From: Camillea tinctor
Lineage: Eukaryota > Ascomycota > Sordariomycetes > Xylariales > Xylariaceae
Direction: 5' to 3'
Length of the DNA: 64,000 bases
Assembly (NCBI GenBank): GCA_022578605.1
Contig: MU394070.1
Coordinates: 496,001-560,000 of the forward strand
Each line of letters opens with the position of its first letter. The stretch's first letter is position 1. This document shows, piece after piece, positions 44,056 through 56,835 of the stretch. The translations under genes were made by a program, and so were the position numbers. Below the pieces are notes generated by a model. It ran no database searches. It was not told the DNA's origin and saw only the letters and a program-made list of their open reading frames with translations.

Positions 44056-45571
44056 AAAAAAAAATATAAAAAGATTTAGCTTAAATTAACTTTTAACGTA
44101 AATAAAAAAGGTTTAATAGCTAGCTATAGTTTATAATTTATTTTAAAGTTTATTTTAATGATTTTATTAATTATTTTATTAAAAATCGATAGTTTAGTTT
44201 TTAAAACTTTTAAAACTTGCAAAGCTTTTATAAAAAGTTTATAATTTTATTTTTAAACTTTATTTATTAAGTATGCTAGTATAATAAGTTAAGTGTTAAC
44301 TTTTAAGATTATTTTTAAAAGTAAAAATCTTTAAACTTTGTAGTTTATTAAAAAATTTAAAAATATAGCAAATTAGTACTTTATATGCTTAAAAAATAAA
44401 TAGTTATTTAATATAATAGCTATAAAGTAACTACAACAAGTTTTTTTGCTTTAAACCAACTATTTTTTTCGCGATTTATTAAAAGCTTGCTTTTTAATAC
44501 TAAATAGCTATAAAAATTATATATTAGTAAGTTATTTTTATTTTTATATTAATTAATTTTATTTTAATAATTTTGCAATTTTTTTTACGTATGTTATAAG
44601 AAGGGTATATTAACGCACTTTTTTTTAATTAAAGTTTATATTTACTTGTTTTCGCTACAATATTTACTTGTATTTTTTTTAGCCTATTGCTTTTACGGTT
44701 TTTAGCTTTTAAATAATAGTTTATTTAATTTTTTAAAAACGTATTATTATTGTTATTTTAATAAATTAACTTCTTAAACCGATAAATTGCTTATAAATAA
44801 AATTAACTTTATTAAGACTTATATTAAAGTAAAAAAAATAGCTTTTATTAAAAAAACTATTATAGTAAGGTTTAAAACTATTAAAAATTAGCTTATTAAC
44901 CGCAAAAAGGCTTTAAAACATTTAAAAATTTAAAATGTAATAAAAATAATAAATATAAAGCTATAGTTAAACCTTTAAAGTATAACCCTTTTTTTAATAT
45001 TAATAATTAGCTGCTAAATTAAAGATTTTAATAAATTTCGCACTTTTTAATCGAAAATTGCATTTAAATTAGCTATTAAAGCCTTTAAAAAAAAAAAACT
45101 AAGCGTTTTTTTTGCAAGAAAAAGTTAAAAAGTTTTAAGTTAAAAATAAAGCGCTAAGCAAAAAAAAAAGCGCAAAAAAGTCTTTAATTTTAATAAAACG
45201 TTTATAAAATGAATTTAAATTTAAGCTGCACATAAAGAAATTACTAAGGAACAGTTTGTAGCTTTTAAAACTAAAAACGGATTAAAATTAAGTAAAAAAT
45301 CAAGTAATAAATTAAATAAAAAATTTAGCGATAAAGAGCCAAATAAGCCTATAATATACTCGCTAATATACACGCGTTTTAGTCGCATTATTTAAGCTCT
45401 AATTAGGTACATAAATTAATTAAAAAAAGGCATTTTTATTATGTATTTATTTTATTTTTACTATTTTTTTAAGAATTTTTATGTATTATTAAAATTGTAG
45501 TGTTTTAGTGGTTTGTTATACATTTTGGTGTTCTTAATGTGGGGGTGTTTGTAAAGGTGTGGATGGATGGT
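44056..45571. other. Unassigned AT-rich sequence
   Basis: 1.5 kb of strongly AT-rich DNA between SINE copies with no frame and no match I can see elsewhere in the window. The last 70 bp (about 45510-45571) are less decayed and G-rich. It may be one more relic element. Confidence 0.4.
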
Positions 45572-46239
45572 AGTATTTAGTTACACCCTAAGCCTGTATA
45601 AATTATAAAACAGCTAAAGTAAAGGGCTTATATCCTCGTACCAACGTGTTAAAAATTTACATAAGAAATCCTCTGCGCTAATGCGCTTTACCGTTAACTA
45701 GCCTTTTTTAAGGCCTTGCCGAGGGTTAGTTAATCAGTAACAGCACCCTATAAAAAGCTACTTTATAAGAAGCTACCTTATAAGGAAGGAGGTATTAGCA
45801 ATAGTAAGGTTGTTGGCAACAGATACCTTATTAAGGTATTAGCAATAAGGGTATAAGTCGACGATAGCTACCTTATTAAAAAGAAGTGTTAGCAATAATA
45901 AGGTTATTAACAGTAAATACCTTATTAATAAAGCTATTGGCAGTAGAAATTTTAGTTGTTAACATTTTTATTTAACTAATGCTTTTAGCTACTTAACAGC
46001 TCCATTTGCAGTGCTATTTTAAAATGTTAGCGAGGTATATGTATATGCTAGCAATTAGCTAGCAATAATATGAGTAGTCGGCGAAAAGTTTTGCTAATAG
46101 TGCTTTATTAGCTAACAATAAAAAGTGTGTGTACCTTAAAAAAAAAGATGGTTAGTTAAACCACAATAAGATTTAAACCCATTATATTAATATTTTACAC
46201 TAATGTTTGCTAAGCGCTTAACTACTGCGCTATATGGCC
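45572..46239 (-). mobile_element. SINE copy lacking its extreme 3' tail
   Basis: Head at 46158-46239, hairpins, tandem repeats and the TTACACCCTAAGCCTGTAT tail region are present. The last 70 bp, including the microsatellite, are replaced by unrelated sequence at 45572. Confidence 0.75.
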
Positions 46240-49030
46240 TACTTTTTTACTTATAACTTTTTTTTAACTTTTATTAAAACTTTTATACTATATAAACTTA
46301 TAGCATTATAAGCTTTACTTTTTTCTTTTTGCTTTTAAATTAAGCAACTTTTTTTTTAAAAAAAAAAAATAAAAGCATTAACTTTTTTACTAAACATAAA
46401 AACGCTAATCTTTCTTTTTTTTATTTTAACTTTTTTTTTTAAGTTTAAAACAGTTAAAAAAACAACTTACCATTTTATTAACTACTTTTTTAAACTTAAA
46501 ATAAAAAATAGCTATTATTTTTTTTAGCTTTTTATAAAAACTAAAGCTAAAATAAAAAATAACTTTTTTATATTTAAAAAGCGCTAAATAGCGTAAATAA
46601 AAAACTATAAACTTATCTTGTTTAAATTTATAAAAAATTTAACAGTTTTTATTTTAACTTTTTTAAAAATAATTAAAAAAAAAAACAAAAATAAACGCTA
46701 AAGCTAAGTTTAATATACTTATTAACTTTTTATTTTATTTAAATATAGCATTTAAAAAATATATAAAAAAACTTTTAAACATCCACTCTCCTACTTATAA
46801 CTTTTTTTTAACTTTTACCAAGACTTTTATACCATATAAACTCATAGCATCGTAAGCCTTACTTTCCTTTCTTTGCTTTTAAATCAAGTAACTTCCCTTT
46901 TTTAAAAAAGGATAAAAATATTAGCTTTTTTACTAAACATAGAAACGCTAATCCCTTCTTTTTTTATTTTAACACCTTTTTTTTTAGGTTTAAAACAATT
47001 AAAAAAACAATTTGTTACTTTATTAACTACTTCTTTAAACTTAAAACAAAAGACAGCTATTGCCTTTTTTTAGCTTTTTATAAAAACTAAAGCTAAAATA
47101 AAAAATAACCTCTTTACATTTAAAAAGCGCTAAATAGCGCAAATAAAAAACTATAAACTTATTTTGTTTAAATTTATAAAAAATTTAATAGTTTTTATTT
47201 TAACTTTATTAAAAGCAATTAAAAAAAAAGCAAAAGTAAATGCTAAAGCTAAATTTAATATATTTACTAACTTTTTATTTTACTTAAATATAACACTTAA
47301 AAAGTATATAAAAAACTTTTAAAAAAAATAAGCTAATATAACCTTTTTTAAAATTTAAAACATCGTTATTAAACTAATAATTGCTACTATATTAAACTAA
47401 TTTTTAATTAATAGTAAAAAAAAAGCAAAGTATGTAATTAGTTTTAAAAAAGGTGCTTAGTTTGGTTTTTTTGCTTAATTTTACTTACTTTTTTAAAGTT
47501 AAGCGTTATAACTTTTACGCTTTTTAATAAAAAATAAAAAAAAAAGCTTTGCTTTTTTGTTTATATACAATAATAATAGTAATAATTAATGTTAATATTA
47601 ATTTTAATTTTAACTTTAACACTAATACTTAAAAATAAAGTATAATATAAAATAAAAGAAATAAACTTATAGTAATAAAAAATAATAATATATATTTTAA
47701 AAATAAAAAGCTTTTTATTAAGTTATTAGTTAAATATGCTTAAAATAATTTATGCTTAGTTAATTTTTAAGTAGTTTTAATTAATGTTATGTTTTTAAAC
47801 TATAATAATGTAGTAAACGCATAAAAAATAAAAATAAGCTAAGCTTTTTGCATTAAAAACGAAAAAGCTAAAAAAAACATTATATATAAAGCAATTAAAG
47901 CTAGTTTTTAGCTAAATAAAGCAATAAATTAAGCATTTTATATAGTTTTAAAGGTATTTAAAACCTTATAAATAAATTAAAGCTAAAAAGTAGTAAATTT
48001 TTTTTTATATTAAAAAATCGTTATATAAATTAATAAAAAATTAAAAATAGCTTATAAAACTAAATTAGTATTAAAAGTTTTTATTTAAAGCTAAATTATT
48101 GCGTTTAAACGATTAATAAAAGTAAGTTTTTACATTTTTAACTTTAAATTAACTTTTTTAATAAAAAAAAAGTTAAAATTTCGTAATATTAAAAGTATTT
48201 AAACTTTTATAACTTTAAAAACTATAATTATAACTTTTATTATTATAACTGCAAAAAAAAAATATAGTAACTGCTAACTTTTTATAAAATGCCTTAATTA
48301 TAAAAAACCGCATTTTTTTTAATAGTAGCTTATTTAGTTAAGCTAATTAAAAAAATAAAGCTATTATTTAATATATAAAGCAATAATTAGCATAAATTTA
48401 GCTATTTAAAAAACAATAATATTAAACTATAATAAAACCGGCTATTAATAGTAATAAAAAAAAAAAGCGTTATTTTTAAAGCTTGCAATATAAGCTTAGC
48501 TTTAAAAACGAAAATAAAAAAAACAATTGCTTTTACTTTTACTTTAAAAATAATAAAATTACAATTAATAATAGCGTTAAATTTAAAACTTATTTTTATA
48601 AAAAAACTAAAAAAGAAATAATATAATAATAATATATTAAATAATTTTTTTTTAAAAAAAAAGGCTAAAAAAAAATAAAAAACTTTATAAATAAAAAATA
48701 GTAAAACTAAAACTTTAAAAAGTTTAAAACTTTGTAAAGTTAAATAGCGTTTATAAAAAATAAAAAAATATAAAAGTAATAAACTTAAAATAATAATTAG
48801 CAATATTTTAATATGTTTTTAAGTTTACTTTACTTTAATATAGTTTTTATAAATATAGCCTTTTTTAAAATAATAAAACTGCTATAATAATTATTAAGCT
48901 TTAGCTTAACTAATTATAAATAGTAATAATAGCGCTATAAAAATTTAATAACTTAAATAAATGTTAAAAAAAATAGTTATGCTTTTTTTAAGCTAACGTT
49001 TAAAAAAAACTATAAACTTATAATATAGTA
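46240..49030 (-). repeat. Repeat family X, left copy, with a 540 bp duplication
   Basis: Read on the minus strand, it ends in GTTATAAGTA. Positions 46240-46782 and 46793-47335 are direct copies of each other, and both match 55270-55826 inverted. The shorter one looks like a 5'-truncated extra copy. Positions 47335-47800 match 54796-55270 inverted. The remainder to 49030 has no partner. It is too decayed to name the element class. Confidence 0.6.
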
Positions 49031-51374
49031 TTAATGATGATGATAATGATGATGATAATATATTTAACGTCCAGTATAAGAGCCGGAGTTAAACTAACTA
49101 CTATAGTACCTAGTTATACCTTAAGCCTATATAAACTATAAAACAGCAAAAATAGGTTTTTTATACTTGCGTGTTAAAATAAACAAAGAAGATCTTTTTA
49201 TTTTTCCTTTTTAAGGATTGCGGTTATACTTTTTATTTAAGCTGTGTTTTTTTGCAACGTTAGTTGCTTTATTGTGGCTAGCTTTTGTAGGCCTTGCTTA
49301 TTGGTTATACTATAGTTTTTGTTTTTTATACGGGTTAGTTTGCGCGAAGAAGGTTATAAAGTTAAGGTGGCCTTTATAGTTAAGTAAATAATGAGATTTA
49401 CGTTTTAAGCGGATTTTAAATTTTTATATTGTGTATTAAGTATGTTAGCATTTTATAATATAGTTAAGATTTTATTTTTAATTATATTAGCATATGCAAT
49501 AGTTAATTGCTTTAAAATAATTAAAGCGTTAGTAGTAGTTTATAAAGTTATTATAATTTGTGCATTTAGTAAAAAGTCGGTATAAAGTTTAATAATTAAA
49601 AGTAAGTTTTTTAAAAGTAAAAACTATAAGTAATTTTTATTTTTAATATAAATAAAAAGTATTTTATATTTATTACTTAATAAAAATGTTATATTTTTTA
49701 AGCTTATTAATGCGCTAAATATAAGTTAAAGTAAAAAGTTTAAAAAAGTTAAAAAAAAAGCAATTAAAATAATTAAAGCTTATGCTTTTTTTAACTTGTT
49801 AATTTGCTTTTTTATTTTTAAAAATATTTTTATATTTAAAAAACTATTATATAGTATAAATAAAAAAATAAATGTAGTTAATTATTTTTATAAAAGCAAC
49901 GAAATTAGTTTAAAAATTATCGAAAAAATGGCTAAAAAGCTTTTAAATTATTGCTATATTATTTAAATATAAATAAAAGCTAATAAAAATAAAAATAATA
50001 TTATGCTACTTTATTTTTGCTTATTTTATAGCTTTTTACGTAATAACTACTTTTGCATTAAAAACTTTTACTTAGCTAAAAAGTTTATAAAAAAAATATA
50101 GCTTTTTATTGCTTTAATATATTATAAACTTTTAATTAACGTAAATATTTAAAGTTTTAAATTTATTTAAATAAAAAATTAAGTTAAATAAAAAAAAATA
50201 TTTAAATTAGTATTTATATTTTATAACTTTTGCTATTTTTTTTTAAAACGAAAAAAAAAAGCTTTAAGTTAACTTTTATTAAAAAGGTTTAAGTATAAGT
50301 ATAAAAAAACTAATATATTTATTATTTATAATTTTATTTTTTTTAAATTATTTTTAAAGTTTATTTTTATTATTAAAAAGTATTAAAAATTTAATGTTTT
50401 AAATTAAATTAAATATTTATTGCATATTTGCTTAAAAAATACTTTTAATAATAAAATGTTTAATTTTTTATAAAGTGTTAGTATATTAATTATTTTTTAT
50501 ATTAATAGTATTATTTTAACTGCTACTTTAAAAAGTTTATTAAAAATAGCTAATTAAGCTTTATAATTAATATATATTACTTTGCTTTTTAAAGTGTTTT
50601 ATTAGTAATGTTTAAGCTATTATGTTTTTATTGCATATGTTGCTATTAATATTATGCATGCTTTAGTTATTTTAATTATTTTGTTTAATAAAGCGCTTTT
50701 AATTACTTTATTAAAATGTTTAATATAATTAATTACTTAAAATATTTTAGCTTTTTAAGTTGCAATATAATTTTTAAAACGTAATTTAAAATTAAAGTAT
50801 ATTTTAAACTACTTAATTGTTTTTTTTAAAAATTATATAACGAAGTTTTTAACTTATATTAGTTTTTTTTTTATACTACGTTTTTTATAAAAGTATTTAA
50901 GCTTATATTTAATAAGGTTAAAAAAAAAGTATTATGCTTTTTTTAGCTTAAAATGTTTTTAATGTTTTTTTTTTTTAACTATTTCGTAGTTTTTTAAGTT
51001 AATTTTTTTACTTTAAAAATAGTTATATTGTTTATATAACTAAACTTTATATTAAGTACGCTTTTTTTAAAAATTAGTTTAATATATAATATAAATAGTA
51101 TAAATAAAATTAAAAATTTTTATAATATTTTATAAAAAAGTAAGGTAAGTGTAATTATAATATTTTTTATATAAATTATTGCTTTTTTATTTATTATGTA
51201 AAATTTAATTTATTTAACTATATTGTTTAGTTATTTTTACTTTTGTAAGCGCAAAATAAGTTTTTTTTTAAAAACTGCATTAAATGCTTTAAATATGTTT
51301 ATTATTAAAAGCGATGCTTTTTTTTTTATGTTAAGCGCTTTTTTTATATTATATATAATATAAGCTATAAAGTT
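49031..51374 (-). mobile_element. Long LINE-like element, copy L1
   Basis: The 3' end at 49031 has the ATC/ATT microsatellite and the AACGTCCAG tail motif of the SINE, and similarity to the SINE continues for about 150-300 bp (AACACGCAAGTATAAA, GGCTTAAG, GCAAGGCCT). Beyond that the sequence is unique to this family and matches 52705-54795 inverted. Coding potential is destroyed by AT decay, so reverse transcriptase cannot be shown. The LINE assignment rests on the shared tail. Confidence 0.55.
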
Positions 51375-52189
51375 AATAATAATAATAATAATAATAATAT
51401 ATTTAACGTTTAGTGCGGGAGTTTATAGCTAAACTATTTATTATGGCATTTAGTTACACTTTAAGCTTATATAAACTATAAAACGGTTAAAGTAAAGGGC
51501 TTATGCTTTTATACTTGCGTGTTGAAAATTTACATAAGAAATTTTTTACGTTAACAAGTTAGCGCTTTACTGTAGTTAGCTTTTTTTAAAGCTTTATTAA
51601 TAGGTTAGTCGGTAACAGCTACTTTATAAGGGGCTACTTTATAAAAAGTGTTAGCAATAATAAAGTTAGCAATGAGTATATAAGTTAGCAACAGCTACCT
51701 TATTAAAAGAAAGTGTTAGCAATAATAAAGTTAGTTAACAATAATTACTTTATTAGTTTTAAAAAAGTATTAGCAATAAAAAAGTATATAAGTTAACAAT
51801 AGCACTTTGTAAAAAGCTACTTTATAAAAAATTACTTTGTAAAAAAAGTATTAGCAATAGTAAGGTTATTAGCAATAAATACTTTATTAATAAAGCTATT
51901 AACAATAGAAATTTTAGTTACTATTATTTTTATTTAATTAATGCTTTATTTGCAGTGTTATTTTAAAATATTAGCAAGGTATGTATATATATTAGCAATT
52001 AGCTAATAATAATATAAGTACTTAGCAAAAAGTTTTACTAATAATGCTTTATTAGCTATAAAATAGCTAATAAAAAGTATTGTGCTTTAAAAAAAAAATA
52101 GTTAATTAAACCATAATAAGATTTAAACTTATTACATTAGTATTTTACATTAATGTTTGCTAGGCGCTTAACCACTGCGCTATGTGGCC
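51375..52189 (-). mobile_element. SINE copy, full length, decayed
   Basis: Microsatellite tail at 51375, TTTAACGTTTAGTGCGGGAG motif, three to four tandem-repeat units, hairpins, and head ending GGCC at 52186-52189. It lies between the two inverted long elements L1 and L2. Confidence 0.8.
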
Positions 52190-54795
52190 AAAAGTATTTA
52201 TATTAAAAATAAATAAAAAAAAATATTATTAATTTATAATAGCTGCTTATTTTTATAAACGTAAACTTTTTTATGCTTAAAAAAAACTGCAAAAAAAATA
52301 AAAACATTTTTTTATAAAATTAACACGTTTTATTAAATAAAGCAAAATTAACATGCATTTATATAATTAATATTTTTTTAAAAAAAAATAAGCTTATAGC
52401 TTTTTTATTGTAAAAAGCATAATTAATTATAAGCTTAATAATAAAAATGCTTTATAAAATATGCTTAAAATATAAATATTATTTAATGCATTTTTAAACA
52501 ATTAAAGTAATAATGCTATTAAAAGTTAAAAAAAATTTTTTATTATAATTAAGTTTTAAAAGCTAATATTTTTATTTTTTTGCTTTAAAAAAATTAAAAC
52601 GTTTAGTAGTTAAATATATAATAAACTTTGCAATAAAAAAAAGCATTATTTATTATTAACAATTTAAAGCTTTTTTTAAAAAAGCAGCTATTAATTTTGT
52701 AACTTATATTATATATAATGTAAAAAAAGCGCTTAATAAAAAAAAAGCATTACTTTTAATAATAAACATATTTAAAGTATTTAATATAATTTTTAAAAAA
52801 AAACTTATTTTGCGCTTATAAAAGTAAAAATAGTTAAATAATTTAATTAAGTAAATTAAATTTTATATAATAAATAAAAAAGTAGCAATTTATATAAAAA
52901 ACGTTATAATTGCATTTATTTTACTTTTTTATAAAGTATTGCAAAAGTTTTTAATTTTATTTATATTATTTATATTATATATTAAATTAGTTTTTAAAAA
53001 AAGCAGTTAAATAGCTTAAAATATACTTTAATTTTAAGTTACGTTTTAAAAATTACATTGCAATTTAAAAAGTTAAAGCATTTTAAATAATTAATTATAT
53101 TAAACACTTTAATAAAGTAATTAAAAATACTTTATTAAATAAAATAATTAAAGTAGTTAAAATATATATAATATTAATAATAATATATATAATAAAAACA
53201 TAATAATTTAAACACTATTAATAAAATATTTTTAAAAATAAAATAATGCGCATTAACTATAAAGCTTAATTAATTATTTTTAATAAACTTTTTAAAATAG
53301 CAATTAAAATAATATTATTAATATAAAAAATAATTAATATATTAATACTTTATAAAAAATTAAATATTTTACTATTAAAAATACTTTTTAAATAAATATA
53401 TAATAAGTATTTAGTTTAATTTAAAGCATTAAACTTTTAATATTTTTTAATAATAAAAATAAATTTTAAAAATAACTTAAAAAAATAAAATTATAAATAA
53501 TAAATACGTTAGTTTTTTCGTACTTATGCTTAAACCTTTTTAATAAACGCTAACTTAATGCTTTTTTTTATTTTGTAAAAAAAGCAATAAAAATTGCAAA
53601 ATATAAATATTAATTAAAGTATTTTTTTATTTAACTTAATTTTTTATTTAAATAAATTTAAAAATTTAAATATTTATATTAATTAAAAGTTTATAGCATA
53701 TTAAAGCAAAAAAAAGTTATATTTTTTTTATAAATTTTTTAATTAAGTAAAAAATTTTAATATAAAAATAATTACTACATAAAAAGCTATAAAATAAGCA
53801 AAAATAAAATAACATAATATAACTTTTATTTTTACTAGCTTTTATTTATATTTAAATAATATAGCAATAATTTAAAAACTTTTTAACTATTTTTTTAATA
53901 ATTTTTAAGTTAATTTTATTGCTTTTATAAAAATAATTAATTATATTTACTTTTTTATTTATACTATATAATAATTTCTTAAATATAAAAACATTTTTAA
54001 AAACGAAAAAGTAAATTAATAAGTAAAAAAAAGCATTAGCTTTAATTGCTTTAACTGCTTTTTTTTTAACTTTTTTAAACTTTTTACTTTAATATTTATT
54101 TAATGTGTTAATAAACTTAAAAAACACAATATGTTTATTAAGTAATAAATATAAAATATTTTTTATTTATATAAAAAATAAAAGTTATTTGCAATCTTTA
54201 CTTTTAAAAAGCTTATATTTAATTATTAAACTTTATATTAACTTTTAATTAAATAAATAAGCTATAATAACTTTATAAATTACTATTAACGCTTTAATTA
54301 TTTTAAAGCAATAAATTGCTATATATGTTAGTATAGCTAAAAGCAAAACTTTAACTATATTATAAAATATTAACATACTTAACACATAATATAAAAGCTT
54401 AAAATTTGCTTAAAACGTAAATTTCGTTATTTAGTTAGCTATAAAGGCTATATTAACTTTATAACCTTTTTTGCGCAGGCTAGCCCGTATAAAAAATAAA
54501 GACTATAAATGCAACTAATAAGCAAGGCCTATAAAGGTTAGTTACAGTAAGGCAACTAACGTTATAGAAAAACACGGCTTAAATAAAAAGCACAACTATA
54601 GTCCTTACAAAAGAAAAGTAAAAAGATTTCTTTTATTTATTTTAACACGTAAGTATAAAAGTCCTCCTTACTTTTGCCGTTTTATAGTTTATATAGGCTT
54701 AAAGTGTAACTAAATACCGTATTATAATAGATAGTTTAGCTCTAGCTCTTGCATTAAACGTTAAATATATCATTATTATTATCATCATTATCATT
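52190..54795 (+). mobile_element. Long LINE-like element, copy L2
   Basis: Inverted partner of L1, about 2.6 kb, ending in AAACGTTAAATATATC and the ATT/ATC microsatellite. It extends about 500 bp further 5' than L1. The final 300 bp keep more GC and align with the SINE 3' region. No intact frame remains. Confidence 0.55.
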
Positions 54796-55826
54796 TTTTA
54801 TATATTTGCTATATTGCTATAGTTTAAAAAATAGCGTTAATAAATGCTATTTAAAAATTAGTTAAGCGCAGGTTGTTTTAAGCGTATTTAACTAATAGCT
54901 TAATAAAAAGCTTTTTATTTTTAAGGTATAAGTTATTGTTTTTTATTGCTATAAGCTTGTTTTTTTTTTACTTTATACTATATTTTATTTTTAAGTATTA
55001 AGGTTAAAGTTAAGGTTAGTGTTAGCGTTAATTACTATTGCTATTATTACATATAAGTAAAAAAGTAAAGCTTTTTTTTTTATTTTTTATTAAAAGGCGC
55101 TAAAGTTATAATGCTTAACTTTAAAAAAGTAAGTAAAGCTAAATAAAAAAAAGTTAAATTAAGTACTTTTTTTAAGGCTAATTATGTATTTTGCTTTTTT
55201 TTTGCTATTAGTTAAAAATTAATTTAGCATAATAGCGACTATTAATTTAACGATTATGTTTTAAATTTAAAAAAAAGCTACGTTAGCTTATTTTTTTAAG
55301 AGTTTTTTATATACTTTTTAAGTGCTATGTTTAAGTAAGATAAAAAGTTAGTAAATACGTTAAACTTAGCTTTAGCATTTGCTTTTGTTTTTTTTTTAAC
55401 TGCTTTTAAAGAAGTTAAAATAAAAACCGTTAAATTTTTTATAAATTTAAACAAAATAAGTTTATAGTTTTTTATTTGTGCTATTTAGCGCTTTTTAAAT
55501 GTAAAAAGGTTATTTTTTATTTTAGCTTTAATTTTTGTAAAAAGCTAAAAAAAATAGTAGCTATTTTTTATTTTAAGTTTAAAAAAGTAGTTAATAAAGT
55601 AGCAAGTTGTTTTTTTAACTGTTTTAAACTTAAAGAAAAAAAAGTTAAAATAAAAAAAAAAAAACTAGCGTTTTTATATTTAGTAAAAGAACTAATGCTT
55701 TTATCCTTTTTTAAAGAAAAAAAGTTGCTTAATTTAAAAGCAAAAGAAAAAAAGTGAAGTTTATAATGCCGTAAGTTTATATAGTGTAAAAGTCTTAGCA
55801 AAGGTTAAGAAAAAGTTGTAAGTAAA
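54796..55826 (+). repeat. Repeat family X, right copy
   Basis: About 1 kb matching 46793-47800 in inverted orientation, with more GC retained. It ends in AAGTTGTAAGTA next to a SINE tail. An open frame at 55476-55757 is Lys/Phe-rich and compositional. Confidence 0.6.
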
Positions 55827-56023
55827 ATAATGATAATAATGATAATAATATATTTAACGTTTAATGCGGGAGCTTATAGCTAAACTATTTATTATAGCAT
55901 TTAGTTATACCTTAAGCTTATATAAATTATAAGACGGCTAAAGTAAGGGGCTTATACTTTCGTACTTGCGTGTTAAAAATTTATATAAGAAATTTTTTAC
56001 GCTAATAAGTTAGCGCTTTATTG
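55827..56023 (-). mobile_element. SINE 3' fragment
   Basis: Microsatellite, TTTAACGTTTAATGCGGGAG and about 150 bp of the tail region, then interrupted by the GC-rich copy that follows. Confidence 0.75.
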
Positions 56024-56835
56024 TGATGATGATGATGATGATATATTTAACGTCCAGTGCGGGAGCTTATAGCTGAACTATCTACTATGGCATCTAGTTA
56101 CACCCTAAGCCTGTATAGACTATGGAACGGCTGGAGTAAGGGGCTTATGCCCCCGTACCTGCGTGTTAAAAATTACATAAGAAATCCTCCGCGCTAGTAG
56201 CTAGCGCCTTACCGTTGGCTAGCCTTCTCCAAGGCCTTGCCAGTGGGTTGGTCGGTAACAGCAAGGGGTGTCAGCGATAGTGGGGTTGGCGATGGGTGTG
56301 TGGGTCGGCAACAGCTACCCTATTGGAGGGAGGTGTTAGCGATGGGGGGTATGTGGGTCGACGACAGCTACCCTATTGGATAGGGAGGTGTTGGCGATAG
56401 GGGGGTATGTGGGTCGGCAACAGCACCCTGTAAAAAGCCACCCTATAGGAGGCTACCCTGTAGGGAGGGGGGTGTTAGCGATGGTGGGGTTGTTGGCGAT
56501 AGTTACCCTGTTAGTGGGGCTGTCGGCAGTGGATATTTCGGTCGCTAACATTGCCATTTAGCTAATGCTTTTTAGCTGCTTAGCAGCTCTATTTGCAGTG
56601 CTACTCTGGGATGTTGGCGGGGTATGTGTGTATGCCGGCAATTAGCCGGCAATGATGTGGGTGCTCGGCGAAAAGTTTCGCCAATAGTGCTTTTATTGGC
56701 TATAAAATAGCCAATAAAAAGTGTGTGTGCCCTGGAAAAAAGGATGGTTAGTTGGACCACAATGGGATTTAAACCCATTACATTAGTATTCCACACTAAT
56801 GTCTGCCAGGCGCTTAACCACTGCGCCATGTGGAC
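56024..56835 (-). mobile_element. SINE copy, full length, least decayed
   Basis: The best reference copy at 812 bp. Read on the minus strand: head from 56835 with A box TGGCGCAGTGG, D stem GCGC/GCGC, and B box GGTTTAAATCC; hairpin 1 (56691-56719, TTTTATTGGCTAT with its complement); hairpin 2 (56667-56682, GGCGAAA/TTTCGCC); hairpin 3 (56633-56651, TGCCGGC/GCCGGCA); tandem repeats of about 55 bp (56270-56420); tail TAGTTACACCCTAAGCCTG; and an end of ATC units. The high GC content shows it escaped most RIP and is young. The short open frames in it are not genes. Confidence 0.85.

Noticed and set aside
48402..48803. Open frame of 133 codons on the minus strand in the island
   Set aside because: Made of Lys, Phe, Ile and Leu from AT-rich sequence, inside repeat X. 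There is no domain or codon pattern of a gene.
55476..55757. 93-codon Lys/Phe-rich open frame
   Set aside because: Falls wholly in repeat X and is matched by a broken counterpart in the left copy. It is compositional.
56752..56835. tRNA genes in the AT-rich island
   Set aside because: The heads have A and B boxes, an acceptor stem, a D arm and a T arm, but no normal anticodon arm. Each continues into the same repeat body, so they are SINE heads and not functional tRNAs.
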